From JABDQW01 sp942492025 (GTDB lineage Bacteria; Pseudomonadota; Gammaproteobacteria; SZUA-229): DNA of 64,000 bases. The stretch covers positions 186,001-250,000 of the forward strand of contig CALODJ010000004.1 of assembly GCA_942492025.1 (NCBI GenBank). The letters run 5' to 3'. A program made the translations under genes and the position numbers. The stretch's first letter is position 1. The number at the start of each line of letters is the position of its first letter. This document shows positions 50,563 to 58,805 of the stretch, piece by piece. The notes beneath the pieces are model-generated. The model was not told the DNA's origin. It saw nothing but the letters and a program-made list of their open reading frames with translations, and made no database searches.

Positions 50563-52134
50563 TTAATGCCTGAAATGCCGCATGCCGGTGAAGACCATGG
50601 ACATGCCGTGTTCGTTGGCGGCAGCGATGACCTCTTCATCGCGCATCGAGCCACCAGGCTGTATCACTGCAGATATGCCGGCTTCGTGTGCAGCGTCGAT
50701 ACCGTCACGGAAGGGAAAGAAGGCGTCAGAGGCCATCACCGAGCCTTTGACTTCAAGGCCGGCGTGTTCTGCCTTGATACCGGCGATACGTGCACTGTTG
50801 ACTCGACTCATCTGGCCGGCACCGACGCCGATCGTCATGTTTTCCCTGCCATAAACGATGGCGTTGGATTTAACGAACTTGGCGACGCGCCAGCTAAACA
50901 GAAGGTCGTCCATTTCCGCGTCGGTGGGTTTTCGATCAGTCACAATATTAAGTTCGTTGTAAAGCGCAAGATCGGCGTCCTGTACCAGCAGACCACCATT
51001 GACACGTTTGAAATCAGGCCGGGCTGCCGGAGCACTCCATGATCCACATTCGAGCAGGCGTACGTTTTTCTTTTCTGTGATTACGTCAATTGCATCCTGG
51101 CTGACAGCCGGTGCAATGATAACTTCGACAAACTGGCGATCGATAATGGCTTTCGCGGTTTCCCCGTCGAGTTCACGGTTGAACGCTATGATGCCGCCAA
51201 AGGCCGATTCGGGATCTGTGCTATAGGCGCGATCATAAGCTTCCAACAGCGTGGCGTTCAGGGCAACGCCGCAGGGATTGGCATGCTTGACAATCACACA
51301 CGTCGGCACCTCAAATTGCTTGACGCATTCCAGCGCCGCATCGGTATCAGCGATATTATTGTACGAAAGCGCCTTGCCCTGGATTTGTCTGGCGGTGGCA
51401 ACACAGGCATCGCTCGGCGCCTTTTCCGTGTAGAAGGCGGCACCCTGGTGCGGATTTTCGCCGTAGCGCATTTCCTGCTGTTTGTGGAACTGCAAATTTA
51501 TTGTGCGTGACCAAAGAGTCTTGGTGCCATCAGTCCTGATGCGGCCTAGATAGTTGGCGATGGCGCCATCATAATTGGAGGTGTGTTCGAAGGCTTTTAC
51601 CGCCAGATCAAAACGGGTTTCCTTGCTGACGCAGCCCTGATGACCGCTGATCTCATCCAGGACGCGATCGTAGTCGGCAGGATCAACAATAATCGATACA
51701 TAGGCGTTATTTTTCGCCGTTGCACGCACCATCGCCGGACCACCGATATCGATATTCTCGATCGCATCGTCAAGGCTGCAGCTCTCATCCGCCACCGTTG
51801 CCTCGAATGGGTAGAGGTTGACCACAACCAGGTCGATCGGAGCAATGCCATTGTCCTTCATTACGCCATCGTCGATGCCCCGTCTACCGAGAATCCCGCC
51901 ATGGATCTTAGGATGCAGTGTTTTCACGCGTCCGTTCATGATTTCGGGGAAGCCGGTGTGCTTCGATACCTCAGTCACCGGGATGAAATTTTCAATGAGC
52001 AACCGGGCTGTGCCACCGGTGGAAAGTATATCCACGCCCTTCTCGTGCAGGGCTTTGGCAAATTCTACGATTCCACTTTTATCAGAAACACTGATGAGTG
52101 CGCGGCGAACGGGTCGATTTTGAGGGTCGAGCAT
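50563..52134 (-). CDS. purH: Bifunctional AICAR transformylase / IMP cyclohydrolase
   Basis: PurH catalyses the last two steps to IMP. The 523-residue protein has the cyclohydrolase/MGS-like N-terminal domain (ALISVSDKSGIVEFAKALHE, GFPEIMNGRVKTLHPKIHGG, DLVVVNLYPFEATVA). The transformylase domain contains QEMRYGENPHQ, GKALSYNNIADTDAAL and CVIVKHANPCGVA, with a C-terminus VMASDAFFPFRDGIDAAHEA and QPGGSMRDEEVIAAANEHGM. It follows fis in the same direction after 206 bp. Confidence 0.98.
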   Translation of the reverse strand: MLDPQNRPVRRALISVSDKSGIVEFAKALHEKGVDILSTGGTARLLIENFIPVTEVSKHTGFPEIMNGRVKTLHPKIHGGILGRRGIDDGVMKDNGIAPIDLVVVNLYPFEATVADESCSLDDAIENIDIGGPAMVRATAKNNAYVSIIVDPADYDRVLDEISGHQGCVSKETRFDLAVKAFEHTSNYDGAIANYLGRIRTDGTKTLWSRTINLQFHKQQEMRYGENPHQGAAFYTEKAPSDACVATARQIQGKALSYNNIADTDAALECVKQFEVPTCVIVKHANPCGVALNATLLEAYDRAYSTDPESAFGGIIAFNRELDGETAKAIIDRQFVEVIIAPAVSQDAIDVITEKKNVRLLECGSWSAPAARPDFKRVNGGLLVQDADLALYNELNIVTDRKPTDAEMDDLLFSWRVAKFVKSNAIVYGRENMTIGVGAGQMSRVNSARIAGIKAEHAGLEVKGSVMASDAFFPFRDGIDAAHEAGISAVIQPGGSMRDEEVIAAANEHGMSMVFTGMRHFRH

Positions 52135-52340
52135 GGCTTGTTATTGTGACAGTAAAAGCCGGCGATTATACCTGATACGGCGAGCGGGTGAAAAACAGTT
52201 CGAAATTCGCGAATGATGGTTCCATCCTTGGAAGGGCGTCATCGCAATTCATGCTTGATGCGGTTGCCGCCATCAGAATACTTTGGTTTGAAAGTCAACC
52301 GATATTTTTAGTGCGTTATATAGTATTCATGCCTATAACC

Positions 52341-52637
52341 CTATTTGTGCAGATTGTAGGTACGTAGTTTCTTGCGTAAAGTGCCACGATTCAGACCAAG
52401 ATACTCTGCAGCCTTGGACTGATTACCCTTGGTGTGTTCGAGAATGGCTTCCAGTAAAGGCTGTTCGACCTGTTTCAACACCAGATCGTACATATCATGC
52501 GGCTGGGCGCCATCGAGCTCATACAGGTATCGTCGTATTGAGTGCTTGACCGCATTGTAGAGTTGCGAGATACCCTCATTGTTATCCTTTTCGAGAATCG
52601 AGTCATCTATCATAGCGTGGACGTTGTCTGATCTCAT
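52341..52637 (-). CDS. fis: DNA-binding protein Fis
   Basis: Fis is a nucleoid-associated regulator that bends DNA. The 98-residue protein has a typical C-terminal helix-turn-helix (about residues 72-98, TKGNQSKAAEYLGLNRGTLR then KKLRTYNLHK) and the preceding dimer helix region. It overlaps the dusB stop by 4 bp; the dusB-fis operon is a gammaproteobacterial hallmark. Confidence 0.97.
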   Translation of the reverse strand: MRSDNVHAMIDDSILEKDNNEGISQLYNAVKHSIRRYLYELDGAQPHDMYDLVLKQVEQPLLEAILEHTKGNQSKAAEYLGLNRGTLRKKLRTYNLHK

Positions 52638-53623
52638 GCTGCCAGTGAACCTCCTGTTGAATGTCTAAAGAATTCAGTTACAAGATTGAGCTGTTCTGTG
52701 GTCGATTCAACCCTAACTATCTGTTGCCTAAAGCTATCGGTATCCGGGTGGTGTCTGCAGTACCAGCCGATATGTTTGCGCGCAATGCGCACACCGATAT
52801 GGTCACCGTAAAAATCATACAGGTTTTCAAGGTGATTAATCAACACATTCTGAACTTCATTCATGGATGGTGGTGAAGTCGATTCTCCGTACAGGAGAAA
52901 ATGCATGATTTCTCTGAATATCCAGGGATTGCCCTGGGCGGCCCGTCCGATCATGATGCCATCAGCTCCAGTGAACTTTAGTACTTCTGCCGCCTTGAAG
53001 GGTGTATCGATATCGCCATTGGCGATCACGGGAATATTGACAGCGGATTTAACCGCCTTGATCGTCTCATACTCGGCGTCACCTCGGTAGGCACAGCTGC
53101 GTGTGCGGCCATGAACCGCAATGGCCTGAACGCCTGATGATTCCGCAATCCGTGCGATGCTCACAGCGTTTCTGTTTTCAGCATCCCAGCCAGTACGAGT
53201 TTTCAGGCTTACAGGGACATCAACAGCATTGACAACAGCCGTCAGAATTTTGCCAACGAGTGCTTCATCCTTCATCAAGGCTGAGCCTGCCATCACATTG
53301 CACACTTTTTTTGCCGGGCAGCCCATGTTGATATCGATAATTTGCGCACCATGGTCGACATTGTATTTTGCGGCTTCCGCCATTTGCAATGGATCGGTAC
53401 CGGCTATTTGTACGCTTCGCGGCTCCGGTTCACCGCTCAGATCGAGGCGTAGCCGGGTTTTACGTGTGTGCCACAGCTGTTTGTTCGAAGTCACCATCTC
53501 GGATACAGCCATGCCCGCACCCATGCGCAAACACAGGTTGCGGAATGGGCGATCAGTGACGCCGGCCATGGGCGCCAATATCAGCTGGTTGGAAAGAAGA
53601 TGCGGTCCGATTTTCATCGCCAC
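52634..53623 (-). CDS. dusB: tRNA-dihydrouridine synthase B
   Basis: DusB is a flavin enzyme reducing specific uridines in the tRNA D-loop. The 329-residue TIM barrel contains LILAPMAGVTDRPFRNLCLR, IDINMGCPAKKV (with the catalytic Cys), PVSLKTRTGWD, AIAVHGRTRSCAYRG, VIANGDI and GADGIMIGRAAQGNPWIF. Each matches the family. It is cotranscribed with fis. Confidence 0.97.
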   Translation of the reverse strand: MAMKIGPHLLSNQLILAPMAGVTDRPFRNLCLRMGAGMAVSEMVTSNKQLWHTRKTRLRLDLSGEPEPRSVQIAGTDPLQMAEAAKYNVDHGAQIIDINMGCPAKKVCNVMAGSALMKDEALVGKILTAVVNAVDVPVSLKTRTGWDAENRNAVSIARIAESSGVQAIAVHGRTRSCAYRGDAEYETIKAVKSAVNIPVIANGDIDTPFKAAEVLKFTGADGIMIGRAAQGNPWIFREIMHFLLYGESTSPPSMNEVQNVLINHLENLYDFYGDHIGVRIARKHIGWYCRHHPDTDSFRQQIVRVESTTEQLNLVTEFFRHSTGGSLAA

Positions 53624-53641
53624 ATTATAGTTGATGCGGAA

Positions 53642-54412
53642 TCAATGGAAACTGAACTCGTAAGTGATCGCCTGTTCCCCCGGATCCCTGATCTCCAGCC
53701 CGAATGTGACAGGCGTCCCGGATTGCAGCAGGCTTCGCTGCGTTTCGTCGATCTGTAGATATTCCTCCGGTGTGAAGCGGCGTGATGCTATCAGTTCTCC
53801 TCTGACATCAGAGAAGTCGATCTGTACATCGGGGTAAGCCTGGGCATAGGGTGCATGATTAACCATGGTCGAGCTGATCATTAATGCATCTTGTTCATTG
53901 GGGTGGCTATACACGTTGCGACTGATCAATTCGATCTGCGAGGGATCGCGCATTTGCAGATGCTCACAATCGAGTCGTTCACACAGCCTTGCAGTGAGCG
54001 GTCTCAGCTGCTGAAGTTGAAACAGCACTGGCTGATTGAACCAGAGGTATTCAGTGATTAGAGCGGCAATGAGCACCAGTATTGCGAGGCTCCACGCGGC
54101 TGTCGCGACAGCGGAATAGGTTCTTTCGTTCGTACTGGCCGTGAGCGCATCAGCGAGTATCTCGTTTTCACCAGCGAAAGAATTTGCTGCCCGTTCCGGC
54201 TCGTTTTCTGCGATTATATGCGGCTGTTGCGAGTCGGTCGGTCGGCTGGCCTCAAAAACATCGCGCTGATTTTCGTTGTCTCTGGCATCAAGCTCTACCC
54301 GTGCCTCAAAGATCTCTTTGCAGAAGCCGCAGCGTACCAGACCATTGGCCATCTCCAGTTGGGCCTGAGCAATACGGAAAACGGTGTGGCAATGGGGGCA
54401 TTGTGTCTGCAT
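53642..54412 (-). CDS. Zinc-ribbon and DUF3426 domain protein
   Basis: The 256-residue protein has an N-terminal zinc ribbon with two CxxC pairs (CPHCHTVF and CGFCKEIF, about residues 5-31), a linker and a membrane helix (about 103-125, AAWSLAILVLIAALITEYLW). The extracytoplasmic DUF3426 domain occupies about 130-250. Proteins of this type commonly sit between prmA and dusB in gammaproteobacteria. Function is unknown. Confidence 0.88.
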   Translation of the reverse strand: MQTQCPHCHTVFRIAQAQLEMANGLVRCGFCKEIFEARVELDARDNENQRDVFEASRPTDSQQPHIIAENEPERAANSFAGENEILADALTASTNERTYSAVATAAWSLAILVLIAALITEYLWFNQPVLFQLQQLRPLTARLCERLDCEHLQMRDPSQIELISRNVYSHPNEQDALMISSTMVNHAPYAQAYPDVQIDFSDVRGELIASRRFTPEEYLQIDETQRSLLQSGTPVTFGLEIRDPGEQAITYEFSFH

Positions 54413-54505
54413 GCAGAAACCTTAGCATAGAGTGGCGCCAGGCAGACATGAAATGACTGGATTCGACGCAAAGCCGCCAACGACGCACAGCCACCGATTG
54501 CCCCC

Positions 54506-55396
54506 TCAAGCTTTTCGTTGGCCATGCAGTAGCACCCAGTCATCCAGCATTTCAGTGGTGCTCATGTCGAACAGCCCGGCATAGGTGCTACGCACCAGTG
54601 CAGCCTGTTCACGGAGAATACCCGAGAGCACGATATCGCTACCGGGATGGCAATGTTGCGCCAGGGCTGGGGCTAGCTCGGCCAGTGGGCCGGATAGAAT
54701 ATTGGCTAGCACAAGATCATAATGTTTGCCGGCCTGCAACTCCTCGGGCGGGCAGGTAACGATCTGTTGCGAGAGCCGATTGCTTGCCGCATTATCTCGG
54801 GTTGATTCGAGAGCCTGGGCATCAATATCGACACAATCTGCATGTGCAGCGCCGAGCAGTAATGCGGCGATCGCCAGAATGCCTGAACCGCAGCCGTAAT
54901 CCAGCACACTGCGATGGCCGGAGCGTTCCGAGACATGGCCGTCAAGCCAGCGCAGACACAATGCGGTTGTTGGATGTGTGCCGGTGCCAAAGGCGAGACC
55001 GGGATCGAGACGTAAATTGACTGCCTGCGCTTCCGGTGGCTCGATGTGCTTCGGACACACCCATAGACGCTCACCGAAGCGCATGGGCTTGAATGCTTCC
55101 ATCCAGGTACGAGTCCAGTCCTGGTCAGGCAACGGCATTATTGTTACGTCAACAGTGTCATCATCGAGCTGCTGCAGGATCCGCCGGCGCAAGGGCTCAG
55201 GCTTCAAGCTGTCATCGAACAATCCCGTGATGATCGCATAACTCCACAAGGGTGTTTCGCCGGGCTGAGGCTCGAGGATTGGATCATCTGCCGCATCTTT
55301 GTACGTCACCGACTGTGCACCGAGCGCTAGCAGGGTGTCTTCGACCTGCTGGTAGTTCTCCAAACTCGCAGCCACTGAAACCTGGATCCATGACAT
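54506..55396 (-). CDS. prmA: Ribosomal protein L11 methyltransferase
   Basis: PrmA trimethylates ribosomal protein L11. The 296-residue protein has the N-terminal L11-binding domain (MSWIQVSVAASLENYQQVED) and a SAM methyltransferase domain with DPGLAFGTGTHPTTALCLRW, SVLDYGCGSGILAIAA and LVLANILSGPLAELAP. Length and motifs are standard. It heads the prmA-DUF3426-dusB-fis-purH-purD run. Confidence 0.97.
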   Translation of the reverse strand: MSWIQVSVAASLENYQQVEDTLLALGAQSVTYKDAADDPILEPQPGETPLWSYAIITGLFDDSLKPEPLRRRILQQLDDDTVDVTIMPLPDQDWTRTWMEAFKPMRFGERLWVCPKHIEPPEAQAVNLRLDPGLAFGTGTHPTTALCLRWLDGHVSERSGHRSVLDYGCGSGILAIAALLLGAAHADCVDIDAQALESTRDNAASNRLSQQIVTCPPEELQAGKHYDLVLANILSGPLAELAPALAQHCHPGSDIVLSGILREQAALVRSTYAGLFDMSTTEMLDDWVLLHGQRKA

Positions 55397-55402
55397 ATCG
55401 TG

Positions 55403-55463
55403 TTAGCCCGCTTTATTTTAATGACGAACGGGGATTTTACCGGCATTTTATTGAGCGGGTTAG
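55403..55463. repeat. Small inverted repeat with TTAGCCCGCT ends
   Basis: TTAGCCCGCT (55403-55412) faces AGCGGGTTAG (55454-55463). The ends recall the TAGCCCGC terminus of the MITE/REP-like family, but the interior is unrelated and shorter. It lies in the divergent gap upstream of prmA. Confidence 0.5.
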
Positions 55464-55627
55464 CACACATATTACACGAGGGCCTGTACATAGGACGATT
55501 TTCCATGATCCAGGCACGATCCATACCCTGCGTGTTTGTGTTCCATCGGCTTCTGCGTCACCATGCAAATATGGGTGATTTGAATGATTGACTTGCCTAT
55601 CTTTGGCTGCGCAAGTAAATTGGTGCA

Positions 55628-56095
55628 ATGAACAAGTTATCGTATGACAATGGCCATGATTCATTTCTGGCGGAAGACTACAAGGCCGCAAGACGTGAAT
55701 TCGCAGAAACCCTCAAATCCATCGATGAGCATCATGAATGTTATTACAAGGTGGCTTCTTATCTCGGGCTTGCGCAGGTCTTAAATTCTGACCGCAATGG
55801 CTTGCTGTTGTGCCGCGATGCCGCGAGTTCTGATGCGCGAGATGCTGATCTTCATCTGAACCTGGCTTGTGCCGAATGGCATGTCAACAACAGGCAGCGC
55901 GCGGTCGAGGCCATCAATCGTGGTCGCGAAATCGATGCGAATCACCAGCAACTGGTTCGCGCTGCACGGCTGATCGATCCTCGCAAACGCCGTATTCTGC
56001 CGTTTCTGGCGCGCGACCATTATCTGAACCGCCTGCTTGGGCGCATGATGCGCAGGAACGGGTACGAATTGACGGTACATCAGCTGCTCTATTGA
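55628..56095 (+). CDS. Small TPR-like protein of unknown function
   Basis: The 155-residue helical protein has TPR-like helix pairs: DSFLAEDYKAARREFAETLK, YYKVASYLGLAQVLNSDRNG, and DADLHLNLACAEWHVNNRQR followed by AVEAINRGREID. The basic C-terminal region (RLIDPRKRRILPFLARDHYL then NRLLGRMMRRNGYELTVHQL) ends at a TGA about 70 bp before rnpB. No export signal is present. TPR proteins mediate protein contacts; the partner is unknown. A weak ribosome binding site precedes the ATG. Confidence 0.7.
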   Translation: MNKLSYDNGHDSFLAEDYKAARREFAETLKSIDEHHECYYKVASYLGLAQVLNSDRNGLLLCRDAASSDARDADLHLNLACAEWHVNNRQRAVEAINRGREIDANHQQLVRAARLIDPRKRRILPFLARDHYLNRLLGRMMRRNGYELTVHQLLY

Positions 56096-56166
56096 GATCG
56101 GCTCGCTGGCAATAGGGGTTGGGTCACTGGCCAACGGCAATTGTGATTATCTGTTATATTTAACCC

Positions 56167-56528
56167 GGGAGTTGGCCAGGCAGTCGCTCCAGCCGGCTGA
56201 TATGGCCTGGTTGGGGAGGAAAGTCCGGGCTCCACAGGACAGGATGCCAGGTAACGCCTGGGGGGTGAAAACCTACGGAAAGTGCCACAGAAAATATACC
56301 GCCCGACCACTCCACAGTGGTCAGGTAAGGGTGAAATGGTGCGGTAAGGGCGCACCGCGTGTCTGGCAACAGGCATGGCAGGGTAAACCCCATCCGGAGC
56401 AAGACCAAATAGGGGAACACAGGTGTGGTCCGCACTGTTCCCGGGTAGGTTGCTCGAGGTGCTCGGTGACGAGCATCCCAGATGAATGACTGCTCTACGA
56501 CAGAACCCGGCTTATCGGCCAACTCCCC
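56167..56528 (+). ncRNA. rnpB: RNase P RNA (class A)
   Basis: The catalytic RNA of tRNA 5' processing is about 362 nt. Its terminal stem pairs GGGAGTTGGCC (56167-56177) with GGCCAACTCCC near 56517-56527. The universal core GAGGAAAGTCCGGGCTCC lies at about 56216-56233, and the conserved 3' core ACAGAACCCGGCTTATCGGC at about 56500-56519. Further recognisable parts are the GGTGAAAACC region and AGGGTGAAA. A short T-rich tail follows. Its position before mraZ is typical of gammaproteobacteria. Confidence 0.95.
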
Positions 56529-56786
56529 TTTTCCCACCCACGGACCGGATGTTGCCCGAAGGCGGGCGACCACAAATGTGAAAATATCGTTATTTCAATC
56601 ACCAAATGACAATCAACAGATTTTATTTTGGTAGCAGTATGTCCCGTTTGTTTTTGCGAGCATGCTGGCGTCGTATCTTGAACGATCCCCCTTGATCCAT
56701 AGCTAAGGCTATGAATTGGTGGGCGATCGTCCCACCTGGTTGTTCGTCTCATCCATGAGACTCACCCCTTCGGGGCTTGCGCGACT
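56529..56786. other. Intergenic stretch after rnpB, no gene seen
   Basis: The minus-strand frame here starts in low-complexity sequence and lacks family support. GTTGCCCGAAGGCGGGCGAC (about 56553-56572) is a compact dyad. Confidence 0.4.
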
Positions 56787-56858
56787 AACCCGCATTTCTC
56801 ACCAGACGGGCTCAGGCCTGCGCCTGCTCCCGTGATCTTCGTGATAAATGCGGACTGA
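56787..56858. repeat. MITE/REP-like element, copy 3
   Basis: The left end TAACCCGCATTTCTCACC differs from the 6960 copy at one base; the right end GTGATAAATGCGGA is degenerate. Bases 56819-56838 are the exact reverse complement of the 20 bases at 40099-40118 in copy 2, so the two are the same element in opposite orientation. Confidence 0.7.
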
Positions 56859-57054
56859 TCGGCCTCGACCGCAGGTCGATTTTTGATTTCCTGTTCAGCG
56901 CATCAACGCCAAACTTAAGGTAGATTGTTAGCTTTTATGAGCAAGTTAATGATTTAGAAACGTTCGAAACTTTCATTTGTAATCGTTCACCGATATCAGT
57001 GCTAAGTTGCTGTGAGATATAGCATTTTTCTTACATTTTTAACCATGAAAACAC

Positions 57055-57084
57055 TTGACAGTGTGGGGAATGGGTACCTATAGT
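57055..57084 (+). promoter_or_regulatory. Sigma-70 promoter of the mra cluster
   Basis: TTGACA (57055-57060) and TATAGT (57079-57084) are 18 bp apart. They lie 47 bp upstream of the mraZ start and just before the MraZ-box array. Confidence 0.7.
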
Positions 57085-57092
57085 GTATCTGT

Positions 57093-57117
57093 GTGGAGAA
57101 AAGTGGATTTTAGTGGG
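57093..57117 (+). promoter_or_regulatory. MraZ-box operator: three boxes with 10-bp period
   Basis: GTGGA (57093-57097), GTGGA (57103-57107) and GTGGG (57113-57117) are separated by exactly 5 bp each. MraZ of E. coli and mollicutes binds short GTGG/TGGG repeats with this spacing and represses its own operon. It overlaps the initially transcribed region of the promoter at 57055-57084. Confidence 0.7.
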
Positions 57118-57130
57118 ATAAAGCCAGAGG

Positions 57131-57589
57131 ATGAGTTTTCGGGGGATCAACAATCTTACGCTGGATGCCAAAGGCAGAATGGCGATGCCATCGCGTTATC
57201 GCGAGCGCTTGCTCGAAATTTGCGGTGGTCGTATTGTTATTACAGTTGATCGTGATCATTGCCTGCTCGTTTACCCATTACCTGAGTGGGAGGTCATTGA
57301 GACCAAGCTTGTAAACTTGCCAAGCCTCAACAAGCAGGCGAGATTATTGCAGCGTTTGCTGATTGGCTATGCCACTGAATGTGAAATCGATAGCCAGGGC
57401 AGAATTCTGCTGCCATCCATGTTACGCGAATTCGCCGGGCTGAATAAAAAAGCTGTCCTGATCGGGCAGGGAAAAAAATTCGAGATCTGGGACGAGGATG
57501 CCTGGACTGAAAGTCAGGGGGAATGGATTGAGAGTGTGAAAAATGGTGATGATGAGCTTCCGACCGCGCTGGAAGAATTATCGCTTTGA
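57131..57589 (+). CDS. mraZ: Transcriptional regulator MraZ
   Basis: MraZ is an AbrB-like regulator of the division and cell-wall cluster. The 152-residue protein has two MraZ repeats, each with the DxKGR-type core: NNLTLDAKGRMAMPSRYRER and CEIDSQGRILLPSMLRE. ATG 57131 directly follows AGAGG. The three-box operator upstream suggests autoregulation. Confidence 0.95.
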   Translation: MSFRGINNLTLDAKGRMAMPSRYRERLLEICGGRIVITVDRDHCLLVYPLPEWEVIETKLVNLPSLNKQARLLQRLLIGYATECEIDSQGRILLPSMLREFAGLNKKAVLIGQGKKFEIWDEDAWTESQGEWIESVKNGDDELPTALEELSL

Positions 57590-57594
57590 TACGG

Positions 57595-58530
57595 ATGGGT
57601 CCGGATTTCGAACACCAGCCGGTTTTATTAGAACAAGCCATCAACGCTCTCAATATCAAGGCTGACGGTGTTTACGTAGACGCAACATTTGGACGGGGGG
57701 GGCATGCTCAGGCAATTATGGAGCATCTGAGTGACAACGGACGTTTACTGGCCGTTGACCAGGACCCGCAAGCAGTAGCTTTCGGTCGCCGAATCTTCAG
57801 TAAGGAAGGGCGAATCGAGATTATACATGGCAACTTCCTGCAGGTGGCGGACATGGTTGTTGAGCGCGGCCTGGATAAGAAGGTAAACGGGGTGCTAATG
57901 GATCTAGGTGTGTCATCACCGCAACTGGATGATGCGGCTCGCGGATTTAGTTTCAGCCAGTCCGGTCCGCTGGATATGCGCATGAATCCCGAGGAAGGGC
58001 GGAGTGCAGGGCAATGGCTTGCCAGTGTGAGCCTGAATGAACTGACACTCGTGTTGAAAAAGTATGGTGAGGAGAAGTCGGCACGGCGAATTGCCCAGGC
58101 AATCATCGATAGCAGAAAAGATGTGGAAATCACCAATACAAAACAACTGGCCGATATTATTGTCAGGGCGGTGCCGGGATATGAAAAACACAAGCATCCG
58201 GCCACGCGCAGTTTTCAGGCAATAAGAATTTATATAAATCAAGAGCTAAAGGCTTTGGAGCAAGGTCTGCAGGCGGCTGTATCTGTGCTTGCACTGGCTG
58301 GAAGGCTGGTAGTGATCAGTTTTCATTCGCTTGAAGACAGGATCGTCAAACGATTCATGCGCAATGTCGCAAACCCACCGAGAATACCGGCGGGTTTGCC
58401 AATAATAAGTGCTGATATTGATGTTCCCTACAGGCTGGTTGGCAAACCGGTCATTGCCAGTGAAGAAGAAGTAACAAGAAACCCGCGCGCACGCAGTGCG
58501 CGCTTAAGGGTTCTGGAGCGCGTGTTATGA
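57595..58530 (+). CDS. rsmH: 16S rRNA (cytosine-1402-N4)-methyltransferase
   Basis: RsmH methylates C1402 of 16S rRNA. Starting at ATG 57595 the 311-residue protein has HQPVLLEQAINALN, the SAM loop VYVDATFGRGGHAQ, LAVDQDPQA, GVLMDLGVSSPQLDDAARGF, PLDMRMNP and VISFHSLEDRIVKRFM. A TTG at 57586 overlapping the mraZ stop is an alternative start. Only a few bases separate it from mraZ. Confidence 0.96.
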   Translation: MGPDFEHQPVLLEQAINALNIKADGVYVDATFGRGGHAQAIMEHLSDNGRLLAVDQDPQAVAFGRRIFSKEGRIEIIHGNFLQVADMVVERGLDKKVNGVLMDLGVSSPQLDDAARGFSFSQSGPLDMRMNPEEGRSAGQWLASVSLNELTLVLKKYGEEKSARRIAQAIIDSRKDVEITNTKQLADIIVRAVPGYEKHKHPATRSFQAIRIYINQELKALEQGLQAAVSVLALAGRLVVISFHSLEDRIVKRFMRNVANPPRIPAGLPIISADIDVPYRLVGKPVIASEEEVTRNPRARSARLRVLERVL

Positions 58531-58805
58531 GCGAACGACAGTATATTCTTTTGTTTGCGACGGTATTGTTCGTTGCAGTACTGGCGACGGCTATTGGTCT
58601 GGTGTACAGCAAACATCAGACGCGTAAGCTGTTCGTCGAGTTGCAGCAGCTGAAAAAAGCCGTTATCAGTCTGGATACTGAGTGGGGTCGATTACAGCTT
58701 GAACAGAGTGCCTGGTCAGATCACGGTCGCATCGAGCGTATAGCGCGTGAACGGCTGGATATGGTTATTCCCGAAGCAGAACAGGTGTCTTTCATTAAAC
58801 CATGA
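58527..58805 (+). CDS. ftsL: Cell division protein FtsL
   Basis: The 92-residue bitopic protein has a short N-terminus, one membrane helix (about residues 7-27, ILLFATVLFVAVLATAIGLV) and a periplasmic leucine-zipper-like coiled coil (about 30-60, LFVELQQLKKAVISLDTEWG). The C-terminal IERIARERLDMVIPEAEQVS is typical of FtsL. It works with FtsB and FtsQ at the septum. It overlaps both neighbours by 4 bp. Confidence 0.93.
   Translation: MSERQYILLFATVLFVAVLATAIGLVYSKHQTRKLFVELQQLKKAVISLDTEWGRLQLEQSAWSDHGRIERIARERLDMVIPEAEQVSFIKP

Noticed and set aside
56495..56752. Minus-strand 85-codon frame after rnpB
   Set aside because: It overlaps the 3' end of RNase P RNA on the other strand and shows no protein family.
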